DNA from: Megaustenia siamemsis
Taxonomy: Eukaryota; Mollusca; Gastropoda; Stylommatophora; Ariophantidae
NCBI GenBank assembly: GCA_032433765.1
Contig: JAVIAB010000049.1
Span: 23,618,147 to 23,682,146 of the forward strand
Direction of reading: 5' to 3'
DNA length: 64,000 bases
Shown here: piece by piece, positions 21,285-31,475 of the stretch
Layout: each line of letters starts with the position of its first letter
Numbering within the stretch: the first letter of the stretch is position 1
Notes under the pieces: model-generated
Told to the model about the DNA's origin: nothing
The model's input: the letters and a program-made list of their open reading frames with translations, nothing else
The model's database searches: none
Translations under genes and position numbers: made by a program

Positions 21285-21492
21285 TACCCCCACGGTCGAC
21301 CCAGCCGTTGGCAGAAATGGGTACCAGGGTATTACCCTGGGAAGGTGAGGAATGTTGCTTCGCATCTGAGTTTCGATGCTTGAGGCGACACTATACATAA
21401 ATCTCCGAACATTTCTGGATAGGCGGCCGAGCACATATGGGTGTAAACTCGCGTGCTGAGACGCCGGTTCAAGTCTCGTACTTTACCTTACC
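21285..21492 (+). mobile_element. SINE-like repeat S2, copy 1
   Basis: From CGGTCGACCCAGCCGTTGGC to GGTTCAAGTCTCGTACTTTA. The same about 205-bp unit is at 51586-51790. Its first 50 bp share the CCCAGCC...GGGTACC...CTGGGAAGGT core with SINE S1. A B-box-like GGTTCAAGTC occurs near the 3' end, which is an odd place for a pol III promoter. Confidence 0.7.
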
Positions 21493-21496
21493 TTTA

Positions 21497-21676
21497 CACC
21501 AAGATATGAGATATGACTAACATGACACACACCAAGATATGAACCATGGCTAGCACACACAAGCTAAGATATGAGCCATGGCTAGCACAGAAACACACTG
21601 AGATATGAGCCATGGCTTCACGGAAGCACATCAGGATATGAACCATGTATAGCACAGAAACACATTAAGATATGAG
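21497..21676. repeat. 34-bp minisatellite, left block
   Basis: Units of AAGATATGAACCATGGCTAG plus GCACAGACACACACT. The array resumes at 22493 after the Penelope-like insertion. Confidence 0.9.
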
Positions 21677-22492
21677 TGGACGACGCTTGAGTGACAGATT
21701 TTGTGAGCATCTTCGTGATGTTGAACAAAAGACTGGCAGCCCGGTGTCGGTCCATTTCAACTCCCCTGGCCATAGTGGTAAACCTGACATGCAGGTTACT
21801 GGCATTGTCTCATATCACTCCAGCAATCGCAGCCGGTTCGCCCTTGAGAATCGCCTTATTGCCCAGTTGGGTTCGCTGTCCCCCAAGGTATGAACATATC
21901 ACTCTTATACACATAGGACACCCACTACATATTGCATACCCCCATGCGCATCTGAACCTATACATGTGGATATATTTATCTGCACATGTATTGGCACATT
22001 TGGGCTCCTTTGGGTTTTTCTTTTGTGGGCCTTGTGGCAATACATATGCTGATTTATGCTTGTACGCATGCATTGCTACATACACATTTTCATACATCGG
22101 CTCGGGGTGCACACACACAGTTAGATTTGCATAGTTTTTACATAGCCTGTACCCACCTCCCCATATTTTTAGAACCCTTCCTTTCCGTCTTCTCACTTGA
22201 CAGCCTGGTCAGTGAGATTTATAGTTGGTCATCCTGCCGTATCAATTTAGTTCATTTGAAGACTGACCACGCTCAGGAACACAGGGAAGTAACCTCTTTT
22301 TTTATTTTCCTCTCTTGAGTATCTAGCATATTATCGCCATGTAGTTAGATTTGTTAATATATCCTTATATATATATATTTTTGTGTTTGTTGTTCGTCCA
22401 GATGAAGGCCTACTTGGCCGAAACGTCGACTTTTGTTTCGTCCATTACCACGTAAAGCTGTCACCATACCACTTTTTTTTTAGTATTGCTCT
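21677..22492 (+). mobile_element. Penelope-like element, 5'-truncated, GIY-YIG end
   Basis: The frame 21672-21893 reads GRRLSDRFCEHLRDVEQKTG, PVSVHFNSPGHSGKPDMQV, ENRLIAQLGSLSPKV and a stop. This is the C-terminal half of the GIY-YIG nuclease of Penelope-like retroelements (GRRL-DRF-EHL-D, HFN--GHS--DM, E--LI--LG-L-P pattern). The YIG start and the RT are missing. The non-coding remainder ends with CAGATGAAGGCC...GGCCGAAACGTC (22399-22427) and AAAGCTGTCACCATACCAC. It splits a 34-bp satellite array. Confidence 0.82.
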
Positions 22493-22738
22493 TAAGATAT
22501 GAACCATGGCTAGCACGGAAATACACTAAGATATGAACCATGGCTAGCACAGACACACACTAAGATATGAACCATGGCCAGCACAGACACACACTAAGAT
22601 ATGAACCATGACCAGCACAGACACACACTAAGATATGAACCATGGTCAGCCCAGACACACACTAAGATATGAACCATGGTCAGCCCAGACACACACTAAG
22701 ATAAGAACCCTGGCCAGCACAGACACACACTAAGATAT
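22493..22738. repeat. 34-bp minisatellite, right block
   Basis: Seven or so units of TAAGATATGAACCATGGCCA plus GCACAGACACACAC, continuing the array at 21497-21676. Confidence 0.92.
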
Positions 22739-22885
22739 GCTGGCGTAGGTGATCTTGTCTCTCCACAACTTTCGATCACGAAAGTTATTTATCATTTCTG
22801 TTGTTGACTTTCTGCCAAGCCATTCTCTTAAGCTGTCTGTTATTTTTTTCTCTTTGCTTCCCTCTATCTCTTCATACCTCAATTT
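22739..22885 (-). pseudogene. Family B LINE tail (minus)
   Basis: TGCTGGCGTAGGTGATCTTG through TTGCTTCCCTCTATCTCTTC is the family B terminus read in reverse. It starts inside the last satellite unit. Confidence 0.8.
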
Positions 22886-23110
22886 GGTGAAAAAATAAGA
22901 TTTCATGGAAAAGAATTACAGAGATTCATCAAACATCAACATCATCATCATCATCACGTGCCGTACCGGTTGGCGTAGGTGATCATGTCCCTCCACAATC
23001 TTCTATCTACAGAAAAATTTCATCAAACAGTTTCCCAAATAATTGATCAACTCTGTGGGCAGGGATTCGTGGACGACCTATAGTAATACTTTCCTTATAT
23101 GACTCATGAG
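22886..23110 (+). repeat. Interspersed repeat R4, copy 1, carrying an 83-bp LINE tail
   Basis: GGTGAAAAAATAAGATTTCA and AACTCTGTGGGCAGGGATTC match 31363-31475. The copy is interrupted by the family J tail at 22936-23018. Confidence 0.75.
22936..23018 (-). mobile_element. 83-bp family J LINE tail with 11-bp TSD
   Basis: TTCATCAAACA at 22925-22935 and again at 23019-23029. The insert is (CATCAT)n, GTGCCGTACCGGTTGGCGTA and GTCCCTCCACAATCTTCTAT, the last 83 bp of family J on the minus strand. Confidence 0.88.
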
Positions 23111-24364
23111 ACTACACACTCAGTGGCGCCTGATCAAGAATCAAGTCAACAATAACAATTTTAATCCCCACGTGTCAAAGGTCAGAGTTGAGAAGGTCAG
23201 AGGTTAAGCCGTACCGGAAATGACCCAGCGCAGAGCAGACGATCATGAACCACAATCAGGACGTGAGGTTGTTGTTTATTTTGACGTGAACTAGACCGTC
23301 TCTGGACTCACCAAATATTTCACAAACATTGGATACAACCAGACGATTCACTCGACATAACAGTTGTTCACGTTCAGCGCAGGTCAGTTGTAGTTAGATG
23401 TTGCTGTATTATATGTAACGGACTGCATTTAAAAAATGTAATTGCGTTCGTTCGTTATCAAAAAGGAACAAACGACGGGCGGGTGACATCGGGACTGACC
23501 ACCGTTTTACTGTCACTGTCACACAATATTTGTACCGTTCTCTGGTCTTTCTCTCACTGGTCTCTGGTGTTCATACATTTATAAATCATTCACATTTAAT
23601 CGCCGGCAGCTGTTCGATGTACTAAATAAAAACAGGTTTTAAAAAAAGAACAATGAAAGAGAGGCATGAACAGCAGGCATCAGGCGCAGCTGCTTCGCCG
23701 AGATTGAATACCTCGCTGAGAACAATAACAATGTGAATAACAGAGCCGAGAGCCCTGTGGTGAGATACAACAATGCCGGTCCTGTGCAAGGTCTGACACG
23801 TGACTTGATAACAAAAGATCGTCAGAAACAAGAGTCTAGAATTTGTGCCCTATGTGCAGTGTTTTGTTTGATAGGACAATATAGATAGTTACATAGGCAG
23901 GCAGGTATGTATGACGCATCATTTTTGCTATTAGTAAGTTTATAAATTATTGTTGTCTTGCTTCACAATAAAATCATCTGTTCTCATTCTGAAATTCATA
24001 ACAGTTTTTTGGCTCTTATTTTTTGAACGACCACCAAAAGCTGTTTCTATCTATCTATTGTCACTTCGAGCCGAAGACATAGGGCAGAACCACAGTTTCA
24101 AAAACAGAAACCTTGCGTTGCTTCTAAAATCTATGACTTTGTTTCAATAACAATAGTTTTTACAATGACAGTTTGTCAAGCCATCAATCAACCTCCTTAG
24201 TCGCCTCTTACGACATGCCTGGAAGGTCACAGTGTCAGTATTCTTTACTCATAATGAGAACTCAGTAACACACAGGAAAAAGGCTGTTTGGTAGTGTTAA
24301 TATTCTTTTCATAGAATCAGTTTCATTGCAGTTGGGGCATCCCCATAACCACTCCATCACCTGT
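23111..24364. other. 1.25 kb with no supported gene
   Basis: Frames are short on both strands. At 24044-24090 is a decayed copy of the family D 3' motif with TCTATCTATC and ACATAGGGCAGAACC. Nothing else is recognised. Confidence 0.5.
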
Positions 24365-24980
24365 CCACAGCACGCTTGGCAGGCAGAATAGTCAAAGAAG
24401 ACAGTGGTGCATACGTCATGACCACGAGTGACATGACAATGGAGGTGATGGCAGTGACCAAGGCATTCAAATGGTTAGAGTCACAAGACTACACCCACGC
24501 ATGTATACTGAGTGATTCGATGAGCATGATAAAAAAAGTGGAGGCAGGCTCTGTACGCATGCAATGGGTAGAGTCGTTGCAGAAATCCAAAATACGTAAG
24601 GTCACCTTTGTCTATGTTCCTGGACATGTGGTTGTATGGGGAAATAAAAGAGCGGACAGGTTGGCTAGCTGTGCTGTCATTGAGGACGGGCTACCAATGG
24701 ATCGGGCGGACATCATCAATGCCCTCCGAGATGTGGAAAGAGCACAGGACTTCGAGAAACACAGATCCACGTCACTTCTTCGGATGATAGAAATGGGAGT
24801 TAAGATGGGCACAGCCAGAAATGAGAAACTTAGTGGCCGTATAAGAAGACTTATCAACCAACATAGAATTGGAGTCGTCAGTTGCTGGACACTGAGGGAA
24901 TTGCTGAGGAGGGGATCTGAGCACCTATGGACATGTTCGGAGTGCAATGATGATGACCCACAAATAACTCAATAACTCAA
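24365..24980 (+). pseudogene. Family E LINE RNase H domain, open frame of about 200 codons
   Basis: Best preserved RNase H fragment in the window. 24376-24975 is open and reads MTMEVMAVTKAFKWLESQ (catalytic Glu), ACILSDSMSMIKKVEAG (catalytic Asp), FVYVPGHVVVWGNKRADRLA (His and last Asp), then the conserved tail LLRRGSEHLWTCSECNDDDP. Three RNase HI acidic positions are present. Compared with the copy at 18484-19108, PGHAGVRGNE has become PGHVVVWGNK. The 5' part (RT) is absent, so it is a dead fragment. The 3' end is CTCAATAACTCAAT. Confidence 0.88.
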
Positions 24981-25344
24981 TCTTAAAGCATATGCAGGGT
25001 GATCGTTCCTGTAAGGTGTTGATTGTCGATACATCTGGTTTGCCCACTCCAGATCCCTTTTCCGCCTTTAGACTCTTCAGTCTCTCAATATATACATCAT
25101 TGTCCCACCCATTCTCCTCCTCTCTTAACAAAATAGAACAAACTTGGCGATGTACTCTTTGTTCAGAGTAAGGCCACATTCAGTACCAGTGAGCTTATCG
25201 GGTATTTCATTGCTATATACACCACTGGACAGTAGTAGTAGTAGTAGCCTCTGTCAGTCATAGTTGACTATAGATTTTTCAGTGCTCCTAGAAATGCTAT
25301 TTTTTTCTTTTCTTTCGCCGTGTATTTTCTTTCTCTATGAATTT
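24981..25344. other. No recognisable feature
   Basis: Includes a short (GTA)n run at 25226-25240. A minus-strand frame at 24925-25179 has no recognised domain. Confidence 0.45.
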
Positions 25345-25829
25345 GTCTGCTTCTTGTTTGAGGTGAACCTTTAGAGTGGTTTCCAGAGATTGCAGTCTGC
25401 AGCTATGTCTTCCCATGCTGCAGGGTTTATGTTTAAAGTCTTCATGTCACGTTTACACATGTCCACAAATAGAAGTTTTGAGCGCCCACTAGTCCTTTTG
25501 CCATCTGCCAGTTGTCTGTAGAGTATATCTTTTGGTATGCGGCCATCTTTCATACAGTGTACATGGCCAAGCCAGCGTAACCTACGTTGTTTGAGCAGCG
25601 TTTAGATATTTGGGAGGCCTATGCATGTCATGACCTCCATGTCTATCGCTTTATCCTTCCAGTTGACACCAAGAACACGGCGCATACGTCGCATATGGAA
25701 TGCATTTAGCCTTCTATCCTGCTTCTTTATATAGGTTGTCCAAGATTCGCTGCCATACAGGAGGATACTAATTATGCAGGCATTGTACACTGCGGCTTTT
25801 GTTTTAATTGTCAGTTTGCACAGGACAGT
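25345..25829 (-). pseudogene. LINE C-terminus (Jockey/RTE-like), host of the family D insertion
   Basis: The minus frames read KLTIKTKAAVYNACIISILL then YGSESWTTY, then RRMRRVLGVNWKDKA, a stop, LRWLGHVHCMKDGRIPKDIL and KRTSGRSKLLFVDMCKRDMK. This is the common end of animal LINE polyproteins after the RT thumb (LGHV-RM-DGRIPK, GKR--GR--L---D-CKRD). The 5' side is cut at 25829 by the insertion; host sequence resumes at about 28180 with no identifiable coding. Confidence 0.8.
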
Positions 25830-28169
25830 CTATCTATCTATTGACCTTTCGAGCCGTAACCGGCCCATAGGGCGTAGACCAAGATACACCTTCTCCTATA
25901 TGAATTTTTGTTCTAGCAGTTTTCTTTTAAAGATATTTTATCAAATCTCGCCATCTGTCTCTGTTCTGTGCAAGCAGTTCTATCTCATTGAGGGAGCCGA
26001 TTCCTGCTGCTCTTGCCTCTCTCATCAATGTTCTTCTCAGTGTCTCCCTGGGTCTTCCTCTTTTTCTTTTACCTGTTGTTTCCCATATGAGGGCTTGCTT
26101 TGCTATTCGATTATTATCTCTTCTCATCACATGTCCAACGTATGACCATCGTCTTTTCTTTATTACTGAAGATATTAGTGGTTGATTGGCGATTTCTCTA
26201 ATTTCCTCGTTTGTTTTGAATTCGTTCCATTCTATACCAAGTATTTTCCTTAGACATTTATTTTCGAATGCGTTCAATTTTGTTTCTATATCTCTTGTTG
26301 TTTTCCAGCTTTCACACGCATACGTAAGGGTTGATAGTACATTTGATTTGAATAGCCTAAGTTTTGTGTTTGTGCTAATGAGTTTTGATTTCCACAACTT
26401 TTCAAGGCTTCTGAAAGACATTGCTGCTTTAGCCAGTCTGATTCTAATTTCTTTGCTCGTATCCCCTTCTCGATCAATGTGACTTCCAAGATAGATAAAG
26501 TGATCGATCTCTTCTACTGGTTTGTTTTCCATGTATATTTTGTCACTTGTTGGAATTAAACTTTTCATGACTTTAGTCTTTTCATGATTGACCTCAAGCC
26601 CAATTTTCCTGGCTATTGATGATAGTTCATTTGTGTTTTCCTGCATCGTTTTTATCTGACTGCTGATGAGAACTATGTCATCAGCAAAGTCGAGGTCCTC
26701 CAAATGGTCTCCTTGTATCCATTCGATGCCTTTATTACCAGTGCAGCATTTCTTCATTATGAAGTCCATAACAATTCCAAATAACAAGGGCGATAAAATA
26801 CATCCTTGTTTAACCCCAGTTTCTATTGGGAAACATTCGCTCAGTCCTTCCTCTGTTCGAACTGCACATGTGTAACCATCATACATGTCTTTGATAATAT
26901 TTATGATTTTTGATGGTAAACCATATTGCTTCAGAATTTTCCACAAAGAATCTCTATGAATACTATCAAATGCTTTTTTGAAGTCGATGAAGTTAAGTAC
27001 AAAGGTTTTTGCTTTTCAATGTGTTCCTCCAATATAAGTCGTAGAGTGAAAATGTGGTCAAGACAGCTTCTCCCCTTTCTAAACCCAGCCTGTTCTTCAC
27101 GCATTACTGTATCTATTGAATCCTTTATTCTATTTAGGATGATTTTACAGAATAACTTTGAGGCAACTGACAAAAGTGTCACGCCTCTCCAGTTGTTACA
27201 ATCTCTAAGATTGCCCTTTTTTGGGATCTTAACAATGATTCCTTTTTTCCATTTATGAGGCGTCTTCTCTGTTTTCCAAATGATGTTGAGCATTTTTTGG
27301 AGATGTATTAAATTATGGCTATCAATTGCCTTGAGGATCTCAGCTGTTAACTTATCCTCTCCAGCAGCCTTGTTATTGGTCATTAGCTTTAAGGTGGTTT
27401 CTATTTCACTCAAGGTGAAGTCATCTAAATTTACATCTAATTCTGCTGCTGGTGTTTCAGCTTCAAAATCTATTAAACTGTGAGGTAGTGGACGGTTAAG
27501 AATTTCTTTGAAGTGTTCCGCCCAACGGGCTTTTATGTCTGCGCTTGTTGTTAGCATTAATCCAGATTTGTCTAGAATTGGTGTTCCACTGGATGTATAG
27601 GTGTTTGTCAGCATCTTTTGTACAGTATAGAGAGTTCTGCTGTCTCCTGTAATTGCAGCTGTCTCTGCTTTCTCTGCCAAGTTGTCTATATAAGCTCTTG
27701 TATCTCTTCTTGCCGAACTTTTCACTTTGTTGTCTAATTCTTTGTATGTTGCTTTTGCCAGAACCTTTCCAAGATCTGTCTTTACATTAGTCATGGCTCT
27801 CTTTGCTTCTCTTCTTTCTTTGATGTATTTCCATGTGGTGTCTGAGATCCAAGCTCGTTTTTCCATTTTCTTCAGTCCGGCACTTGCTTCTGCTGCTGTC
27901 ATTAGTACTTTGCTCTGTGAGTCCCACATTTCATTGATATCTAAGTCTATTTCACCGAGTGCTGAATAACAATTACTTAGCTCTATGTTAAACTTTTCCT
28001 TTATGGCTTCATCTTTCAGTTTATGACTATCAATTTTATGTGTAGTTGATCTCTTCTGTTGGTTTCTAAATTTTAATCTTATTTTCCCAATGCACAAGTT
28101 GTGGTCACTATTAACATCAGCACCTCTGTAAGCTCTTACATCTATTAATGATGATCTGAATTGTTGTTT
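25830..28169 (-). mobile_element. Family D LINE, 2.34 kb, nearly intact RT, 10-bp TSD
   Basis: Perfect ACAGGACAGT duplications at 25820-25829 and 28170-28179 bound the copy. The minus strand starts at the end of the endonuclease (YRGADVNSDHNLCIGKI), then a 388-codon frame with the linker and first RT blocks (KKGNLRDCNNWRGVTLLSVA, EEQAGFRKGRSCLDHIFTLR), a one-base loss near 27003 in the block that should read FIDFKKAFDS, then a 339-codon frame with GVKQGCILSPLLFG, HLEDLDFADDIVLIS, YVGHVMRRDN and RWRDLIKYL. The tail carries the CCTATGGGCG-type motif and (TCTA)n. RTE-like by RT and endonuclease style. 5' truncated and frame-shifted, so inactive. Confidence 0.93.
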
Positions 28170-28179
28170 ACAGGACAGT

Positions 28180-28404
28180 ACACCCAGGTTAATGCGCTAA
28201 CTTTACAGTCCTCCAAGAGCTACATCCACTCCTGCCACAGACACTGTTTGTCAATCTTTGTAGCATACTTTGTGAGTCCTTCACCAAGATTGCGTGATTA
28301 ATGTTCTGTGTAACAAACCATGTTATCACTGCCGTTGCTACTTGTATCTCTATTCTTATGCTAGACACCGTAATACTACATGTTACTTTACTTTTTACTA
28401 TACG
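28180..28404. other. Flank of the family D insertion, unassigned
   Basis: Should belong to the LINE interrupted at 25829, but no recognisable coding was found. Confidence 0.45.
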
Positions 28405-29215
28405 TATGTGAGGCTGGGTGCTTTATTTTTGCTTTCCTTCACTACTTGATGCCTCAGCCTCAATAGCAAAAAGACAGAAATAATGGTAGCAGCAAAGAAA
28501 TGTTAGATATAGTGAAGTAAAACAAAAATAAAGGACTCAGCTTTAACAGCAAAAAAATTGAAGTAATGGTAGCAGCGAAGAAAAATACATCACCACAATT
28601 CACAATAAAGACAGTTGGAATAATATTAAAACAGGTAAATGAATTTAATTAGCTGGCAATAATATTAACCTCAGATGGTAGATGTATAAAAGAGGTGAAG
28701 TGTAGAATAGTTTGGGCAAAAGCAGATTTCCAAAAATGAGAAATATACTGTGAAATCCATTTTTGACAATGGAAACAAGAAATAGAGTTGTTAATTTTTA
28801 TGTAGAACCAGTCTTAACATATGGATGTGAAACATGGACATTAGGACGACAGACAAGAAATCACTGGAGGCTATAGAAATTTGGTTTTACAGAAGAATGT
28901 TGAGGATACCATGGACAGGTAAGAAGAGTAATGAGAATGCTTTGAAAGAGGCCAAAGCAAAAAGAGAGCTAATTTCCAATATTAGGAAGAAAAAAATCAT
29001 CATTTTTTGACCAAGTAATGAGAAGGGAACAGTTGGAATCTGTTGTGACAACTGGGGGAATTGAAGGATGAAGAGATAGAGGGAAGCAAAAAGAAAAGAT
29101 ACTAGGCTGCTTAAGCGAGTGGTTTGGCAGAAGGTCAAAAACAGAAATGATAAATAGCTGTTGTGATCGAGAATTATGGAAAAACATGGTCACCTATGCC
29201 AGCGAGCATGGAGCT
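28405..29215 (+). pseudogene. Family B LINE 3' half with inverted and duplicated 5' end
   Basis: 28411-28444 is family B in minus orientation (GGGTGCTTTATTTTTGCTTT). 28453-28500 is the adjoining segment in plus orientation, and 28505-28600 repeats it (AAATAAAGGACTCAGCTTTA, then GTAATGGTAGCAGC). From there the copy runs on as family B: [12 protein letters not shown], DGRCIKEV-like, WFYRRMLRIPWT-like and FGHVMRR-like codons in broken frames, ending CTTGATGATG. Confidence 0.78.
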
Positions 29216-29502
29216 TGATGATGTACAACGCAGTGGTGATGGCTGACCTCCTTAATATTGATTTTTAAATAGAAAACTATAACAAGATGTGATAGGTTGA
29301 AGTTTATGAGTCACTCTTGATTGCAGCCTTTTGTTATGAGTTTCATGTTGGGCAGGCTCATATTACAATGAGACCGAATTCTATGAGCAATAAAAGTGAC
29401 CGCTGTAGCAAAGACTACTCACTGCTTTACAGTCAGTTCATTCTGTCTATAATAAGTTACTGGCTCAGCATTCCCGCGCTGCTCAGCTTGAACGCTGATG
29501 AT

Positions 29503-29645
29503 TAATCATCATCATGTGCCATACCGGTTGGTCTAGACGATCATGTCCTTCCACAATTTTCTGTCGACAGTAAATAATATCACTTCTGTCGTTGACTGTT
29601 TGCCATGATACCAAGCTAACCAAGAGAACACCCGCCCCCCGCAGC
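29503..29645 (-). pseudogene. Family J LINE tail (minus)
   Basis: TCATCATGTGCCATACCGGT, TCCTTCCACAATTTTCTGTC and TCTGTCGTTGACTGTTTGCC match the J terminus. Confidence 0.75.
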
Positions 29646-29719
29646 GATAATATTGTTTTAACTCTAGTGGATAATACCATATCTGATTATAACGTGATTA
29701 AAGTTCCTTCCCCTGCCTT

Positions 29720-30023
29720 ACTAGGTGTACGGGAAATATCTATCCATCTTTCGTTTGCCTGAAGTATTGTCTATATCTGCAATGTATTTTTCTGTATAAA
29801 TGTTACTGTCTTTTGTAATTCATGCAGTTGTCCATATAGTTTTGTCTGTAGTGTTGTATCTATGGGCCAATGGATTTTCCTGTCTACTGTATTCAGTGCA
29901 GTCTTGAAGTATGTGTTCAGCTGTCTGGGGTGCCTGTCCACATGTACATGTAGATGATGTGCCGATCTTTAATTTGTATACATGTGACTGGATTTAATTG
30001 TGTCCTGTTCTGTGGCGTATAAT
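29720..30023 (-). pseudogene. Family F LINE zinc knuckle (minus), downstream half
   Basis: The minus strand reads RHRTGHN, then KLKIGTSSTCTCGQAPQTAE and HILQDC, the LRTGHN...KIG...CxC...EH-LQ-C knuckle of RNase H LINEs, with a frame change near 29970. The RNase H domain is on the other side of a nested insertion (30405-30860). Confidence 0.82.
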
Positions 30024-30035
30024 GATAACTTATTC

Positions 30036-30393
30036 TTCTTCTTCTTCTATCCTTCCTCCATTGCCGTTGGCGTCGAGGGGAGATACAATCTGCGATTCTT
30101 TGCTCTTCTGTTGGCCTCTTCTAGTGTTATCCCTCCTGGTGACTCTAGTATTCCCTTTATCCATCTCTTTCTCGGTCTTCCTCTTAATCTGGCGTTTTCG
30201 TAGCGTTTGTTTATGGCTCTTTGAGTCATTGTTAGTTCTTTTTGTCTTGTTATGTGGCCGAACCAATTTATCTTTTTGTTTTTTAATATAATAATATAAG
30301 AATTTTTATGTCTTTAATATAAGATAATTTTCAGGTCTACGCCCTATGGGCCGGCAATGGCTCGACAGGTCAATAGATAGAGATAGAATATAA
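30036..30393 (-). mobile_element. Nested insertion with 12-bp TSD: family K end plus D-type motif
   Basis: GATAACTTATTC flanks the insert at 30024-30035 and 30394-30405. Minus strand: a GATA-type repeat, CCGGCCCATAGGGCGTAGAC (the motif that ends family D), an AT-rich stretch, then family K codons (MTQRAINKRYENARLRGRPR, KRWIKGILES) and a (GAA)n tail. The insert lies between the RNase H and the zinc knuckle of family F. Confidence 0.82.
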
Positions 30394-30404
30394 GATAACT
30401 TATT

Positions 30405-30860
30405 CACGTCTATTAATATTATGAAAGGCATCCTGATTTGGGGCTTGGGGTCCTCTGATTGATTTGATTATCTGTTTCTTCTGATGATATGTACCTGGTG
30501 CATCTGGTTGTGTGCCTGTTGCACCTTCTTTTGCCAACTGATCTGCTTTCTCATTTCCTGGTATTCCATAGTGAGATAGGATCCACAGCAGGGCAACCCT
30601 GTGGTGCTTGCAGAGTTCAGTCAATAAGGTCTGCAGATGTGGTAGTTTTCTGGATTGTAGTGCCTGGAGTACTGATCTTGCATCTGTCAAAAACACTACA
30701 GGCTGTGGGCTAAGATTACTGTTCAGCAGTTTTCTATTGCAAACTTTATTGCTTGGTTTTCTGCATCGTAATTGTGATATTTCCCTGTTGCTATTTTATT
30801 CATATTCCTAGTGTTATTTGGGTACTCAATGTCGTTATATTTGGGCGCTGCCCGTGTTCT
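30405..30860 (-). pseudogene. Family F LINE RNase H domain (minus), upstream half
   Basis: The minus frame reads FLTDARSVLQALQSRKLPHL then LLWILSHYGIPGNEKADQLA KEGA. The TDARS-LQAL segment carries the catalytic Asp, and GNEKADQLAKEGA carries the last Asp. Upstream YHNYDAENQAIKFAIENC holds the Glu segment (normally AEN-A---A). Several frame changes; truncated near 30860. Confidence 0.82.
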
Positions 30861-31362
30861 GTTTTCTGGTTTTTTGATATCATAATATAACTCGCCCCTT
30901 TTAGATTCCTTGCAAAAGTGCATGTACAATAACACAGTTACCTTTTGCATAGTGATGAATTTACACTTTAAACTCTTCATGGTTTAAAAATCAAGTAGTC
31001 ACTTCACAAACAACAGCTTACAAATTATCACTCATACAGGAATATTCATTAATAGTAAATATTTTGTCAACATACGTTTCTGGACAAATTTAACAAGAAA
31101 CCAGAAATGAAATTGCCAAAAAAACCTTGGAGTGGCGCACATCTTAAAAGTTAAGTTCCTGTGTGAAACGGTAGTAAAATTTTGTGGTGTGCATGTGAAA
31201 TTTGCTTTTTTAATTGGTGAGTGGTTTACAACAAATGTGGGTATTGTAAAATCCTAAAATTTAGGACAAGCAAGAAAATCATATTTGTATATACCTCAAA
31301 TAAGCAAAAATCTTTCCTAATTTCATGATAGTAAGGCAAAAAATCAGACTGAAGGTCGTTGA
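30861..31362. other. No recognisable feature
   Basis: AT-rich, short frames only. Confidence 0.5.
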
Positions 31363-31475
31363 AAAAATAAAATTTCATGAAAAATAATTATATAAATTCA
31401 TCAAGCAGTTTCCGAGATAATTAATAAACTCTGTGGGCAGGAATTTGTTAACGAACTACAGTATTACTGTTCACA
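31363..31475 (+). repeat. Interspersed repeat R4, copy 2 (uninterrupted)
   Basis: GTTGAAAAAATAAAATTTCA through AACTCTGTGGGCAGGAATTT. It represents the state of 22886-23110 before the LINE-tail insertion. Confidence 0.72.

Noticed and set aside
21672..21893. A host GIY-YIG nuclease
   Set aside because: Only the C-terminal half is present, with no YIG motif, embedded in satellite and followed by Penelope-like non-coding sequence.
24376..24975. An intact host ribonuclease H gene
   Set aside because: Closely similar to the broken minus-strand copy at 18484-19108, with the LINE-type C-terminus ECNDDDPQ and a shared 3' end. It is a retrotransposon fragment.
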